Translations under genes and position numbers: made by a program
Notes under the pieces: generated by a model
What the model was told of the DNA's origin: nothing
Seen by the model: the letters and a program-made list of their open reading frames with translations, nothing else
The model's database searches: none
DNA from: Ostrinia nubilalis
Taxonomy: Eukaryota; Arthropoda; Insecta; Lepidoptera; Crambidae
Length of the DNA: 64,000 bases
Reading direction: 5' to 3'
Assembly (NCBI RefSeq): GCF_963855985.1
Contig: NC_087110.1
Coordinates: 7,245,001-7,309,000, forward strand
Shown: positions 43,121 to 53,850 of the stretch, piece by piece
Numbering within the stretch: position 1 is the first letter of the stretch
Layout of the letters: the number at the start of each line of letters is the position of its first letter

Positions 43121-43404
43121 CATCATCATCATCATCATTTCAGCCATAGGACGTCCACTGCTGAACATAGGCCTCCCCCAATGCTTTCCATGTTGATCGA
43201 TTGGCAGCGGTCTGCGTCCAGCGCTTCCCTGCTACCTTTACGATGTCGTCGGTCCACCTTGTAGGTGGACGTCCCACGCTGCGTTTTCCGGTACGCGGCC
43301 TCCATTCCAGAACCTTTCTGCCCCATCGGCCGTCAGTTCTGCGTACTATGTGCCCTGCCCATTGCCACTTCAGCTTGCTAATCCGTCGGGCTATGTCAGC
43401 GACT
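43121..43404 (-). mobile_element. RTE-like LINE 3' end, 284 bp
   Basis: (CAT)n, family tail, and C-terminal remnant through GCTATGTCAGCGA. A perfect 15-bp duplication TTGGATTAGTAGGAT is at 43106-43120 and 43405-43419. Low visible decay suggests a younger insertion. Confidence 0.9.
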
Positions 43405-43771
43405 TTGGATTAGTAGGATATGCCACAGTAAAGTATCTTATCTAGTACTAACGTATGAACTGTACTTGATAAACGTCACAATATTCAAGTTACTTCTACA
43501 CTGCGAGCCAGCGTCTCACAATTTCAACTGATATCTATTTTGATTTTAAACTGAAAACAAAACAACATGTTACAGCACGTAAGGAACTAAACTGGCAACT
43601 CCAGCAATAACAGCCCATACTCGCAAAACATTGCTATAAGTGCAGCGAAGCTTGGTAAATGCTCTGAGGATGGACAAAAAGCGTAGAAGTAACCTTCGAG
43701 GAAAATTGTTACTAACAAACTATGGATGAAAATAAACGCTCGAAATATTCACAGAATATTTAGATGTATCG

Positions 43772-43890
43772 TCGTTTCAGCCGAAAGACGTCCACTACTG
43801 GACAAAGGCCTCCCCCAAGGATTTCCACGAAGACCGATCCTACGCCGCTCGCATCCAGGCACCTCCTCCCGCGACCTTCACCAGATCGTC
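43772..43890 (-). mobile_element. RTE-like 3' fragment, second family
   Basis: TCGTTTCAGCCGAAAGACGT, CTGGACAAAGGCCTCCCCCA and the complement of GATCTGGTGAAGGTCGCGGG. Opposite orientation to 42308. Confidence 0.7.
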
Positions 43891-44645
43891 ATATATGTAT
43901 GATTATTTAGATGTATATTCACTTCAAAAATAAATAATTAAAATAAAATAAAAAAATATTTAGAGGGGTTCCCATATAACCAACGTTATTCTCGGCGCTT
44001 TTACTAACGGCAACAGGTAGACGCTTGAAATACACACTTTAAACAGAAATAATTCAATAAAAATTAAGGGGGAGTTCCTATACAACAACAAAATTGTCGT
44101 ACGGAACTCTTCGTGCGTCGGTTTGGCCGGTTTTTAATCTGATATGTAAAGCCAAACAGAATAAAATAGAACAGAAAGTATTTATTTCCACAATTTCCAA
44201 GTTTCCGTTTCCAAATTTCCAGATTTCGGTCAAATACCCACAATTTTTGATGCGTTTATACTTTAATATTGTTAAATAATCTTATAACAATAAATGAAAA
44301 TGTAAAAACATAGAAAACCGCAGATAATTTGACCAAAAACATATTGAAATTTGTCAGTTGACAATGGTATCTCGATAGCTTCTATACTTTTTTCTTACCA
44401 AGGGTATCATCCCAAGAAAGAGATACGACAGGATAAATTCATTTTACACATTTTAGCCCAATGAAAGAACCCTTTTTCTGATGAATTTTCTTATACGAGG
44501 GAGAAATAATATTTACGCCTTAATTTATATTTATGACTGTCGCTCTTGTGATTTTCATAATGTGCGAGGAATTTTATTTATAACCGAGAAACCATGTCTC
44601 TCACATGGGAGTATTTAATAACGTCAAAAAGGCACAGCAATAGCA
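43890..44645. other. no gene; fragment of the ACCGGCCAAGTGC repeat
   Basis: 44075-44135 (TACGGAACTCTTCGTGCGTC then GGCCGGTTTTT) is an inverted end of that repeat. The remainder is AT-rich. Confidence 0.45.
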
Positions 44646-44651
44646 GAATAA

Positions 44652-45036
44652 TCGAAATATATAAAACTCAAAGGTGACTGACTGATTGACATAGGGATCT
44701 ATCAACGCATAGCCCAAACCACTGGACGGATCGAGCTGAAAGGCATGCAAGTAGATGTTATGACATAGGCATCCGCTAAGAAAGGATTTTACGAAACTCC
44801 ACCCCTAAGGCCCTTTTCACACGTCCCGGTAGCCGGCTAACCGGCGCCGGGTACCCGGTCGTGAAGTGTATGGGCATGCCGGATTAATTACGCCGGAACA
44901 TGTGAAAGCTACGTACCATGCCCATACACTTCACCACCGGATACCCGGCGCCGGTTAGCCGGCAACCGAGATGTGTGAAAAGGGCCTAAGGGGGTAAAAC
45001 GGGATCCACGCGTACGAAGTCGCGGGCGGCCGCTAG
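44652..45036 (+). mobile_element. Helitron-like element interrupted by a Harbinger-like MITE
   Basis: Starts TCGAAATATATAAAACTC with (GACT)n, ends GTCGCGGGCGGCCGCTAG before T. A related element at 46583-46761 has the same GGGGGTAAAAC.GGATCCACGC end. Confidence 0.7.
44809..44986. mobile_element. Harbinger-like MITE, 178 bp, TAA duplication
   Basis: Ends GGCCCTTTTCACACGTCCCG / ATGTGTGAAAAGGGCC, with long GGTAGCCGGCTAACCGGCGC arms. TAA is at 44806-44808 and 44987-44989, the 3-bp TWA target of PIF/Harbinger elements. Confidence 0.85.
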
Positions 45037-45141
45037 TGTAAGATAATATAGGTTTAGCGCTCAACTCAGTCAGTACCTGAGGTATGGAGCGGCACGGGAG
45101 GGGTGACATTAACATATTAACACACGTGTACGAGCACGATC

Positions 45142-45532
45142 TCCCCTATCCGTCCCCCGGACACGGCCTGAGCCGAGGTCCGAGCCTACCGTGGCGCCCT
45201 CAGGCCGCGTCTGTAGTCCCCTCGATCGGGCCCACTAGAGTGAGCCCGCCGTAGGCTGGACTTTGGTCCAACACCGCGGTGGGCAACCCTCTAGTTGGGT
45301 TCGCCACTGATCGGGCGCCTTATGCGCTCGATACGGCCCGATCGCGAAAGTCGGTCTGCGACCGACGCGGACGAGCCTGGGCTTCGCTTCGCGAAGCCCA
45401 CACTCGGCCTCGTCGGCACGCGCACCGACGATCGCCAACGGCTAGAGTACCTTCTGTACTCGCCACTCTGCCCGGTGAAGCTGGAAAAGCTCCTCAAGCT
45501 ACCAGCGCGCGTCCAAAAAAAAAAAAAAAAAA
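45142..45532 (+). mobile_element. Jockey-type LINE 3' end, 391 bp
   Basis: The 3' untranslated part and A-run of the LINE at 5961-7205, nearly identical (the stretch ATCGGGCCCACTAGAGTGAG is shared). A 12-bp duplication ACGAGCACGATC is at 45130-45141 and 45533-45544. The open frames over it are in untranslated sequence and are not genes. Confidence 0.9.
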
Positions 45533-45666
45533 ACGAGCACGATCGTACATCCTGCTGCACCGTCAGCATCGACCACCGGGCGACCCATGAACCCTCAACG
45601 TGCACCGTCGGCACTTTACACCGACGGCACACTAGCAAATACTTATAAATGTGTACAATCAATAAA

Positions 45667-46066
45667 TCTATATATATAAAAGAAAGTCGTGTTAGTTACT
45701 CCACTTATAACTCAAGAACGGCTGAACCGATTTAGCTGAAAATTGTCAGGGAGGTAGTTTAGAGCCAGGAGAAGGACATAGGATACTTTTTATCCCGTTC
45801 GAAATAAAAAAAAGGCTGCTTATTTATTGCCATTAAGGCGGAACAAAGTTCGCCGGGTAAGCTAGTCTATATATTTAAAAGAAAGTCGTGTTAGTTACTC
45901 CACTTATAACTCAAGAACGGCTGAACCGATTTAGCTGAAAATTGTCAGGGAGGTAGTTTAGAGCCAGGAGAAGGACATAGGATACTTTTTATCCCGTTCG
46001 AAATTAAAAAAAAAGTCTGCTTATTTATTGCCATTAAGGCGGAACAAAGTTCGCCGGGTCAGCTAG
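45667..46066 (+). mobile_element. two Helitron-like elements in direct tandem
   Basis: Copy one 45667-45865 and copy two 45866-46066, each starting TCTATATAT.TAAAAGAAAG and ending GTTCGCCGGGT.AGCTAG. There are no bases between them. They differ at only a few positions (for example AAGGCTGC against AAGTCTGC). Confidence 0.8.
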
Positions 46067-46079
46067 TTATGTATAAATA

Positions 46080-46545
46080 CCAATAGCATTACAGCAATAA
46101 AACAGATATCAACCGTCCGTCGTTGTGTCTCATTTCCCCCCGCTGCGGCCAAGACACCCTTAGCCGTCGCTATGATCAGTCCGGTGAGTCTGCCGGGCTG
46201 GCAGCGGGTCCCCGCCTCCTACCTGCCGTCCTAACGCTGCTGCCCTGGGCGACCTGGGCACAACTTCCTTCCTATCAAAAACCTTATTATGTCTAAGTAT
46301 CTATTGTTAGGCAGGGCTAGGGCTCTAGGGACTTAGTGTCTTAGGGAATAGGGACTCTAGGCTCACTAGGGAGTTAGTTCCCTTCCTGACCGCATATCCC
46401 GGGCACGGGAGCGGTGCCTTACAAACACTGCCTCCCGCCCGTAAATCTTCGAGCCGGATCATGACAGAGCAATCTGAAAGAGATCTGAAGCCTCGCTGAC
46501 GTTTGACTACAAAAACACCCTCAAGTGCCGCTTCCATACCTCAGG
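46080..46545. other. unassigned GC-richer segment
   Basis: 46120-46260 is GC-rich with TATAAATA and AATAAA just upstream (46070-46105), which could be the end of a long terminal repeat. No second LTR or primer-binding site is visible. The tail at 46520-46565 (TACCTCAGGTACTTACTGAG) is inverted relative to 45057-45090. Confidence 0.3.
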
Positions 46546-46582
46546 TACTTACTGAGTGAGCGCTAGGCCTGTAATTGTGCAA

Positions 46583-46761
46583 TCTATACGAAAGGTCACT
46601 CACTGACTCACTCGTCCCGAAATTTCGGAAACTACAAGTGTTAGGAGTCTCAAATTTTGCATGGGGTTTCCTTTTAGAATGTAGGTGCTCACTAAGAAGG
46701 ATTTTTTTCCCGAAGGGGGTAAAACAGGATCCACGCGTACGAAGTCGCAGGCGGCCGTTAG
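46583..46761 (+). mobile_element. Helitron-like element, followed by a truncated second one
   Basis: TCTATACGAAAGGTCACTCA start and GTCGCAGGCGGCCGTTAG end (final C changed to T). Directly followed at 46762 by another start (TCTAAATCTGTAACTCAACT) that fades near 46870. Confidence 0.6.
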
Positions 46762-46879
46762 TCTAAATCTGTAACTCAACTCAAAGGTGACTGACTGACT
46801 GACCATAGTGATCTATCAACGCACAGCCCAAACCACTGGACGGATCGGGCTGAAATTTGGCATTTGGCCGCTGCGCACT

Positions 46880-47750
46880 GGTTAATAATATAAGTACTGA
46901 ATAAAATGTTGACGGCTCTATTTTCAAACATTTTTCACATGACAAAGCAATAACAGAGCTCGTATTGTAAGCACACAAATTGTAAGTTTCGTCGAAACAC
47001 ACCAGCAACTTCACACGTTACTAAGAGCAGATAAATTAATTAAACCGGGAAAGTGCCACCGCAAGCCCCTCTGACGAATTCAATAAAAACTTTACAATAG
47101 AGACGACCTAATACCTATGTAACAAATAATTGTAACAGGTATAAAATACTACCCTTGTAAAATCACTGGTATTATTCTACTTACGGCAAATAATTTTTCA
47201 CTTTGTTAGAATCTAAGGCTGGGTTGCACCACTTTCTTTAACTTTAAGAAATGTCACTAATCTGTCATACTCCATACAAAATGCACCGGTTATTGTTATA
47301 GCTACGGTTAAAGTAAGGTGGTGCTACTCAGCCTTGTTCTCTTTTTGAAATACTTTGAGTTTCCAATAGAGATCGCTGGAAGGAGGATCTGTAACTTTCA
47401 GGAGTACCTATCTAAGTATTTGTTACTATGGATTTCCAGATTTCCTTTGAAGTACACTGTGGACTTTTTAACGTTTTGCATATTATAAATAAATATAACC
47501 TTTTTAAATATCATTAGCAATCAATTGACTATCAGAACCTCTAATAGAGTATCGGTATCGCATAACAATCAAGGTTTTCCTTCTCTAGTCACTATGGAAC
47601 AGTTGTAGGCACGGACTGTACGTACAGTATTAGGTACTTTTTATTAGGAGATGCAGATTACAGTGCGCGAGAGAGCTGATCTCCCCTGCCCTTTTGTCCC
47701 TGTGTCTGAAAGTCCTCCACCTGGACATGATCTCCCCTAGTTTACCTGGA
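46880..47750. other. no gene; contains a MITE
   Basis: Apart from the MITE at 47215-47335 the stretch is AT-rich without coding or repeat signal. Confidence 0.4.
47215..47335. mobile_element. small MITE (GGCTGAGTTGCACC family), copy 2
   Basis: AAGGCTGGGTTGCACCACTT / AAGGTGGTGCTACTCAGCCTT ends, with ACTCCATACAAAATGCACCG inside. Confidence 0.75.
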
Positions 47751-47756
47751 AGTCTT

Positions 47757-47940
47757 TAAAAAGACTCGGACGCAGGTTGGACGTAGTAAGGACATCTGGT
47801 CAGGTGGGGATTCTTGGATGGCTTAAACATGGAGTGCAGGTGCGGTTTTATTCCCCAGTCGATGAAGCACGTCGTGCCCTGAGTGCCCAAGCAACTGCAC
47901 TCAGGAGGATTTGATTTGATGAGTGCTGCTGACAACGCCA
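47757..47940 (-). pseudogene. exon-like sequence of unknown identity, copy B
   Basis: On the minus strand an open stretch reads PPECSCLGTQGTTCFIDWG, then KPHLHSMFKPSKNPHL. Nucleotide similarity to 19880-20086 continues upstream (GTTGTCAGCAGCACTCATCA against GTTGTCAGTAGTCTTCATTA). This copy reads through the cysteine-rich part, so it is closer to the ancestral frame. Identity unknown. Confidence 0.4.
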
Positions 47941-48396
47941 TTCTTGTAGCGGAGTTTTGGGCTGACACTGTGTAGGTTTGTTCTCGACACGAAAAGAAGA
48001 AGATTAGGTACTTTAATAAAAATAAATGTAATTCGAATTGACCCGATAGTCACGTGATATTTCCACCCACATCAGCTCCTCTCTAAACTTTTATTTGCAG
48101 AGCGGAGAAGTTATCTACACACGAACTCAGCCCACAATTATTATCGCTATTCAGTCCGCCGCCATTGTAATCAACGGTTATTTTGTTTAACTTTATTTCT
48201 GTAAGGGTAAATGTCAAAATCGCTTGTGAATTTGTTATTAACTTGCTGGAGTATTATTATTTTTGGTATTTCATTAGAGTTAAGTGTTGGATGGCAGGGA
48301 AGTAGGTATCTATCACCAGATTGTAGTAATATAAGTACATACACTCGTATTCCCAATACAAAGTTTCATCCTCTTTTTCATCTTGTAAAAAATCAT

Positions 48397-48580
48397 AGGC
48401 CTTCCCAATGCTTTCCATGTTGATCGATTAGTAGCGAGCAGCCTGCGTCCAGCGCTTCCCTGCTACTTTTATGATGTCATCGGACGTCCCACACTGCGTT
48501 TTCCGGTACGCGGCCTCCATTCCAGAACCTTGCTGCCCCATCGGCCGTCAGTTCTGCGTACTATGTGCCCTGCCCATTGA
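48397..48580 (-). mobile_element. RTE-like LINE fragment lacking its tail repeat
   Basis: CATAGGCCTTCCCAATGCTT, TTGATCGATTAGTAGCGAGC and TGCGTTTTCCGGTACGCGGC. A short deletion removes the CACCTTGTAGGTG stretch present at 43255. Confidence 0.75.
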
Positions 48581-48589
48581 AAAAATGGT

Positions 48590-49320
48590 CTGTCCATATT
48601 TACAGACCGGGGGTCAACCGAATAGCTGGGAACATTATTCATTCCCAACTTCACTCCTTTTGGGTCATTTTTTGCAATAAATAACTTAGAATAATTATGC
48701 CCTTTATACCAAATATTAATAATATTAATACCAAAAGCTGAACTACGAGTGTTGTTCAAAAAGTAATGAGAAAGGGATATTTCTATCCATCACAAAAATC
48801 TGAAAAAAAAATTGGGTAGGTAGCTTAATTCTTCACTAGAAACTGGTAAAAAATCATTGAAGTTCACGATTGCGTTTAAGAATTACAAAATGAAGTAGAC
48901 GTAAATCGTTAATAGACTCTTAAAATTTTCCAGATCAAAAGCATTAAGTGTTATTTCGCAAAATAACTTAACTTATAAAACTTATAATAACCGGCCTACA
49001 AAGTTAGAGTTATTTTTAAGATGGCCGCGCAACTCAGAGTCGCGAAGAAATTTAAATTGTAAGGTTACTTTCGTCCTAGTTTAATATTCATGAATGCTAG
49101 ACTTTATTCCAGTACTTAGAAAGTTTTGTTAGATAACCCCTTCAGACAAAATAGAGGATGTTAGCAGGTCAGAATTTTGTAAGTTGAGAGCACATCAATG
49201 TACAAAACAACAAATGGATTTATTTAAACTACGAGTATAGTTCCAAGAAACTCAATTGGTTGTAAATTAGCACTAATTTAGATAAGTACGATAGTTTCTT
49301 TGAAATTAATGCATTATATT
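48590..49320. other. no gene seen
   Basis: AT-rich, featureless. Confidence 0.45.
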
Positions 49321-49324
49321 GCTA

Positions 49325-49551
49325 CTAGCTTTCCGCCCGCGGCTTCGCCCGCGTGGAATTTTGTCTGTCACAGAAAAACTTTATCTCGCTCGTCCCTGTT
49401 TCAAATACCGGGATAAAAACTATCCTATGTCCTTTCCCGGGACTCAAACTATCTCTATGAAAAATTTCATCAAAATCGGTTCCGTGGTTTAGGCGTGAAA
49501 GCAAGACAGACAGACACTTTCGCATAAAATTTATAAATTATAAAGTATAGA
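49325..49551 (-). mobile_element. Helitron-like element (GCGGGCGGAAAGCTAG end)
   Basis: CTAGCTTTCCGCCCGCGGCT on the left is the complement of the 3' end seen at 54777 and 63662. The interior ATCCCGG.. and GAAATTTTTCAT.. blocks match. The 5' TC end lies at 49551. Confidence 0.8.
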
Positions 49552-49835
49552 TTACAAGCGTTATTTTACATTTAATATTTTCCTTTTATGAATCTTTCCA
49601 CAATTTATTTAGCCTGTGATGAAGGAAATTATGTCACCCGCCTTACCCAAATACACATAAATGAGAAGAAAATTGTAATTTTTATGAAATTAATTTTCGA
49701 TCCTTCCTGTTAATATTCCTCATTTTACTTTAATAATACTTAAATATTTTATCAAGGGATGGTATTAAAAACGAAAACCTACAATTAGCTTCCGCCCACG
49801 GCTTCATCCGCAATTTACATAGCCAGAGTTGTTTT

Positions 49836-50405
49836 TTTCATCCACAACGAGGAAGCTCTTGTCCTTCATCTATCAAGAGATGGAAAGTAATAATCAGGCC
49901 ATTCATCGGGGAATCCATCATCGGGAAACCAGACGCAGGTTAGCGTACCATCCCTATATTGTTGACATTCCACCAGCTCGCACTAAGCGTTTCGATGACT
50001 CTTTTATAATGCGAACGGCTAGGGACTGGAATCTGTTGTCTGCTGCTGTCTTTCCCGAAGACTATAATCCGGGCCTTTTCAAGGCGAGAGTGAATAGGCA
50101 CTTGCAGGGCAGATATTATGTACCATCCTAGACTGCATCCCACTTAACATCAGGTGCGATTGTGGTCAAATACCTGCCTTGTTATGCATAAAAAAAAGGC
50201 CGAAGGTGGAAGTAAGCATCACCCGGAATCCTCAGCCACAGAGGAACTGGCTATCTTACCTCCAAGTGCCGGAAGGTAGATGCAAGATTAGGCAAGATGG
50301 TGGTAGCTAGCCGGGCGAACTTAGAAAAAGCCCTACCACCAACCAAACCGAACAGAAACATCTGCCCTCACCGGGAAGCAAACCATGGACCTCTGGGTTT
50401 GAAGC
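49836..50405 (-). repeat. tRNA-derived SINE split by a LINE fragment
   Basis: 49836-49898 (TTTTTCATCCACAACGAGGA AGCTCTTG..) and 50194-50405 (GGCCGAAGGTGGAAGTAAGC through CCCTCACCGGGAAGCAAACC) are the two parts of one minus-strand SINE. The B box is mutated. Confidence 0.8.
49899..50193 (+). pseudogene. CR1/Jockey-like LINE, last ~75 codons and 3' end
   Basis: The frame up to the stop at 50129-50131 contains RRRLAYHPYIVDIP, RTARDWNLLSAAVFP and YNPGLFKARVNRHL. This pattern (HP..V..P..RT.RF..SF..RTARDWN.LP..VFP..YN...FK..V...L) closes many lepidopteran non-LTR reverse transcriptase frames. It ends TGTTATGCATAAAAAAAAGG inside the SINE. Catalytic domains are absent. Confidence 0.8.
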
Positions 50406-50477
50406 ACTAAATGCTAAAGATCTACCTAGAATAAGCATTTCGCGACCGAAACTCGCAACGCAACGACTTGCGAGTCC

Positions 50478-50618
50478 AATGATAGTTTAACTTACCCCCG
50501 GGACAAACTTGACCGTCACTGGTTGGGTTTTTATCGGCGGTCAAGCTGTAGATCCTGCCTATACAGGAGTTGCAGCGGTAGAAACAAGAAGAGTGAATAG
50601 TCCCGTACCTAGAATAAT
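50478..50618 (+). repeat. dispersed repeat (CCCCGGGACAAACTTGACCG family)
   Basis: Matches 57469-57605 on the same strand and 57030-57145, 61307-61426 on the other (GGTTGGGTTTTTAT.GGCGGTC, GGAGTTGCAGCGGT). Confidence 0.7.
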
Positions 50619-50619
50619 A

Positions 50620-51310
50620 CACCAAAAGTATCGATGGTCTATCGATGGTGTTTATAGACATGCAACACTAATGCTAATGAAAGATAGATTAGAGAAGAGA
50701 CAACACTAATGACAGTAGCGTTTTGAGACTGTTAATTGTTGGAGGTATCGTTTAGCGAACATATCTAGCAATCAATCAACATTACACTACTAGCTGAAAG
50801 GGACCTTGAAGCTTAACTTTGATACATACGGTCTAAAAGAATCACGAGCTGAACTAACTTTATCAAACAGGCTAAAAAGTTTGTAACGTTAATACATGCG
50901 GACAAGAAAAACGCACGCGAGGTACCATTGGTACCTATGTGGGTACATTCCAATTCCTATAGTAAGATAGTATCTATTTAAGGTACCTTATCAAGTTCGG
51001 TGGATGCAGAGGGTAACTAAGAGACTTTCTTTACTCATGTGGCAACTACACTCCGTCGCCGCTGGGCTATTTAATTGTGATTAGGTAAACTTAACGAATA
51101 GAGTCGCTTCTCAAATATTAAATATTTAATTGAGGTGAGCTTACCACGAAAAGTTAACGGGACTATTAGTTAGTAACGATTGTTACGTAATACGTAATAG
51201 TATTTTTTTATTTATCTTCCCATAACACCCGTTTCTTTTTCCCGGCCATTATATTTATTCATACTTATCGATGGCCGATGAAAAGATTCATTCTAGTAGT
51301 TAATTGATTG
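50620..51310. other. no gene; traces of the second SINE family
   Basis: Near 51055-51165 CGCCGCTGGGCTATT and GAGGTGAGCTTACCACGAAA resemble pieces of 1525-1663. Nothing else recognised. Confidence 0.35.
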
Positions 51311-51318
51311 ACTTATAC

Positions 51319-52388
51319 TCCAGTCATTTAAGCTTAAATTAGGTAAGAATCTCGGAATTCGAGATACCCAGCTGTAAGTCTGTAAATACTTGTATATTGA
51401 CACCCTAAAAGTTGTCTCAAAACCTACATATGGTAGGGTGTAAGCAACTATTAAATTTTGAGGTCAAAGGTCATAAAAATCGCTTTTTTTGGAAATATCT
51501 CATTTCCTATGGGTTTTTTGCTATTTGTATTTATTATCAATATTGTAGAATACAAAATTCTCTACAAATTTTGTTCAAAAAATTTTTTTATACGGTGAAC
51601 CGTTTTCGAGATAGAGGGCGGCCGCTAGTACTTATAATAAATCTGTAGAGGTCAATTCTGTACATGAAATATATTTTCAAAATAACTACCAGGGGGTGAT
51701 TAGTGATCGATACTGATGCCAAAAATGCAATCAGTAAAATTTTTGTCTGTCTGTCTGTCCGTCTGTATGTTCCTTATAGAAACAAAAACTACTCGACGGA
51801 TTTTAACGAAACTTGGTACAATTATTCTTCATACTCCTGGGCAGGTTATAGTATACTTAGGAATTCCCACGGGAACATGAATTAGCGGGAAAATCCTTTT
51901 GTATGAAAAATCTAAACGCTTAACGGAAGTTAGACGCTTGATATTTGGCATGTAGGTACCTTAGTAAAAGTAAACAACAAGGAATTCCCGAAATCCCCAC
52001 GGGAATTAGCGGGAAAATCCTTTTGTATGAAAAATCTAAACCGCTTAAGTTGACCTGAAGTGATGCAGTGACCGCGCGCTCTCCGCCCTCTATCTCGAAA
52101 ACGGTTCACCGTATAAAAAAAATTTTTATACAAAATTTGTAGAGAATTTAGTATTCTACAATATTGATAATAAATACAAATAGCAAAAAGCCCATAGGAA
52201 ATGAGATATTTCTAAAAAAAGCGCAAAAAAACCGATTTTTGTGATCGTTGACCTTGAAATTTAATAGTTGCTTACACCCTACCATATGTAGGTTTTGAGA
52301 CAACTTTTAGGGTGTCAATATACACGTATTTACAGACTTACAGCTGGGTATCTCGAATTCCGAGGTGAACTTACTATAATGACTGGAC
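51319..52388. mobile_element. 1.07-kb long inverted repeat (foldback element)
   Basis: Left arm 51319-51626 and right arm 52084-52388 are complements over about 300 bp (for example CTCGGAATTCGAGATACCCA at the left, TGGGTATCTCGAATTCCGAG at the right) with few mismatches. The 457-bp core contains (TGTC)n and two copies of GCGGGAAAATCCTTTTGTAT, which is Helitron-type sequence like that at 22944-23349. No frame of note. Confidence 0.8.
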
Positions 52389-52691
52389 TATTATCCAACA
52401 CCAGTTCACCAAACTCTGCATCCGTATTCTTGAGCATTTTCAGCAGACAGCAACGTATACTTACAACAATTCCGGTGATTAATGCGTATGAAATTAGTAT
52501 TTAATTGCTGTTTAACAGTGTCGTGGTGACTAGGTGGGTGTCATATCCGATAATAATACTCTGAAAGTTTAATGTAGGTTTGCCGATATATCTCTCTCGT
52601 TCTATTTTTTGGGAATGGAAAGAGACGAATCTGATTTGCGTAGGTGAAAACAATAATTTGATTACAAACTCAATTGACTGATATTAGACTT

Positions 52692-52966
52692 CAGTAGCCT
52701 TATTCACGTAACAAAACTTCATCAACGACAACACAGTGTGAGTTGCGACTCTATCGAGTAATCGTTCTATCAAAATAACCATTGTTAATACGGATTTAGA
52801 ACTGTTTTTCAATGGGACGACGTAACAAAACTTCAATGACAACAAATCGCCGAGTTGCGATCCTATCGAGTAATCGTTCTATAGAAAATGACCCTTGTTT
52901 TTCAATGGGACGACTTCTGAACGTCAGCGAGATCTTGACTGCTAAAATACGTGAATTAGGCCACTG
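52692..52966. mobile_element. MITE with internal duplication, CAGTAGCCTTATTCACGTA end
   Basis: Ends CAGTAGCCTTATTCACGTA / TACGTGAATTAGGCCACTG. Inside, a unit of about 105 bp (ACGTAACAAAACTTCA.., CTATCGAGTAATCGTTCTAT, TTTTTCAATGGGACGAC) occurs twice. Confidence 0.75.
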
Positions 52967-53027
52967 AGCAGCTATTTAATCTATTTCTGTAGTTAATTGA
53001 ACATTGCTAAAATCAAGTGGCAGTGGC

Positions 53028-53250
53028 GCATAGGTCGTCTTAGAGCTGATGGTCGTTGGGGCAGACAAGTTTTCGAGTGACGAGCACGGGCCGGAAGACG
53101 TAGTGTGGCCATGCCCCTCACTAGGTGAACTGACAATCTGGTGAAGGTCGCGAGAAGTACCTAAGGCAGCGCAGGACCGGTCGTTATGGAAATTCTTGGG
53201 TGAGGCCTTTGTCCAGCAGTGGACATCATTTGGCTGAAACGAACGAATTT
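53028..53250 (+). mobile_element. RTE-like 3' end, second family, 223 bp
   Basis: The fuller copy of this family: AGTGGCAGTGGCGCATAGGT, GGGGCAGACAAGTTTTCGAG, ATCTGGTGAAGGTCGCGAGA, ending GGCTGAAACGAACGAA. The frame is broken. Confidence 0.75.
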
Positions 53251-53579
53251 AATTTTTTTTAAGGTTAATACACAATATAATGATTTCTGATGAAGTTCTG
53301 CTGTAAAATTACTGATGTTGCTGTTGAAATGCCCTAAAAGTTCCTATTACACTGGTCAACAAAAAATCAAATTGAAAATGGTGCCGAGATTCTGTTGATA
53401 GTTTATTATTAGGTGTGTATCTATTAGTAATAATAAAAATATTGATGGTCCATAAATAAGAATAATAATAAAAGATACTGGTTTTTTAAGTTCGATGGAC
53501 TATTTGGAAAGATTTGCGTGGATTTTGTTCGTTGAAATTACATTTTTTTTTAGTCCAGTAACTACTCTGAAATTGTGAG

Positions 53580-53850
53580 ACATGCCTTAAAAACTCAGGA
53601 TGTAATTATGTTCATCAAAAGGCACTACCTCCACAGTCATCTTGACCAATTCCCAGATAATCTTGATCTCTATAGCATGCTATAGCTAAGAACAGCGGGA
53701 GCGATGCTATCAAGACCTTAAATCCATTGTAAGAGAGGTACCATGGCAGATGGGATCGGCATATGATGGCTGGTTACTGCTGGGGGATGTAACGTGATAG
53801 CCCCACTACACCTCATTCACAAAAGTCATGGAAAAGAAAGTTTTTAAGCA
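53580..53850 (+). pseudogene. broken copy of an arthropod repeat-associated protein
   Basis: Reading across frames gives KRHYLHSHLDQFPDN, then EQRERCYQDLKSI, then ERYHGRWDRHMMAGYCWGM, a stop, RDSP and KSWKRKFLS. From memory this is the end of a protein family common in arthropod genomes (HSHLD.FP.N..., GERFHQD....E.RYQG.W...M.ADYCW.L.RD, RKS..R.FL) that usually sits in repetitive DNA. At least one frameshift and two stops are present. I cannot name the element type. Confidence 0.55.

Noticed and set aside
45235..45662. Several 67-123 codon frames on both strands
   Set aside because: They lie in the GC-rich 3' untranslated end of a Jockey LINE, where long chance frames are expected.
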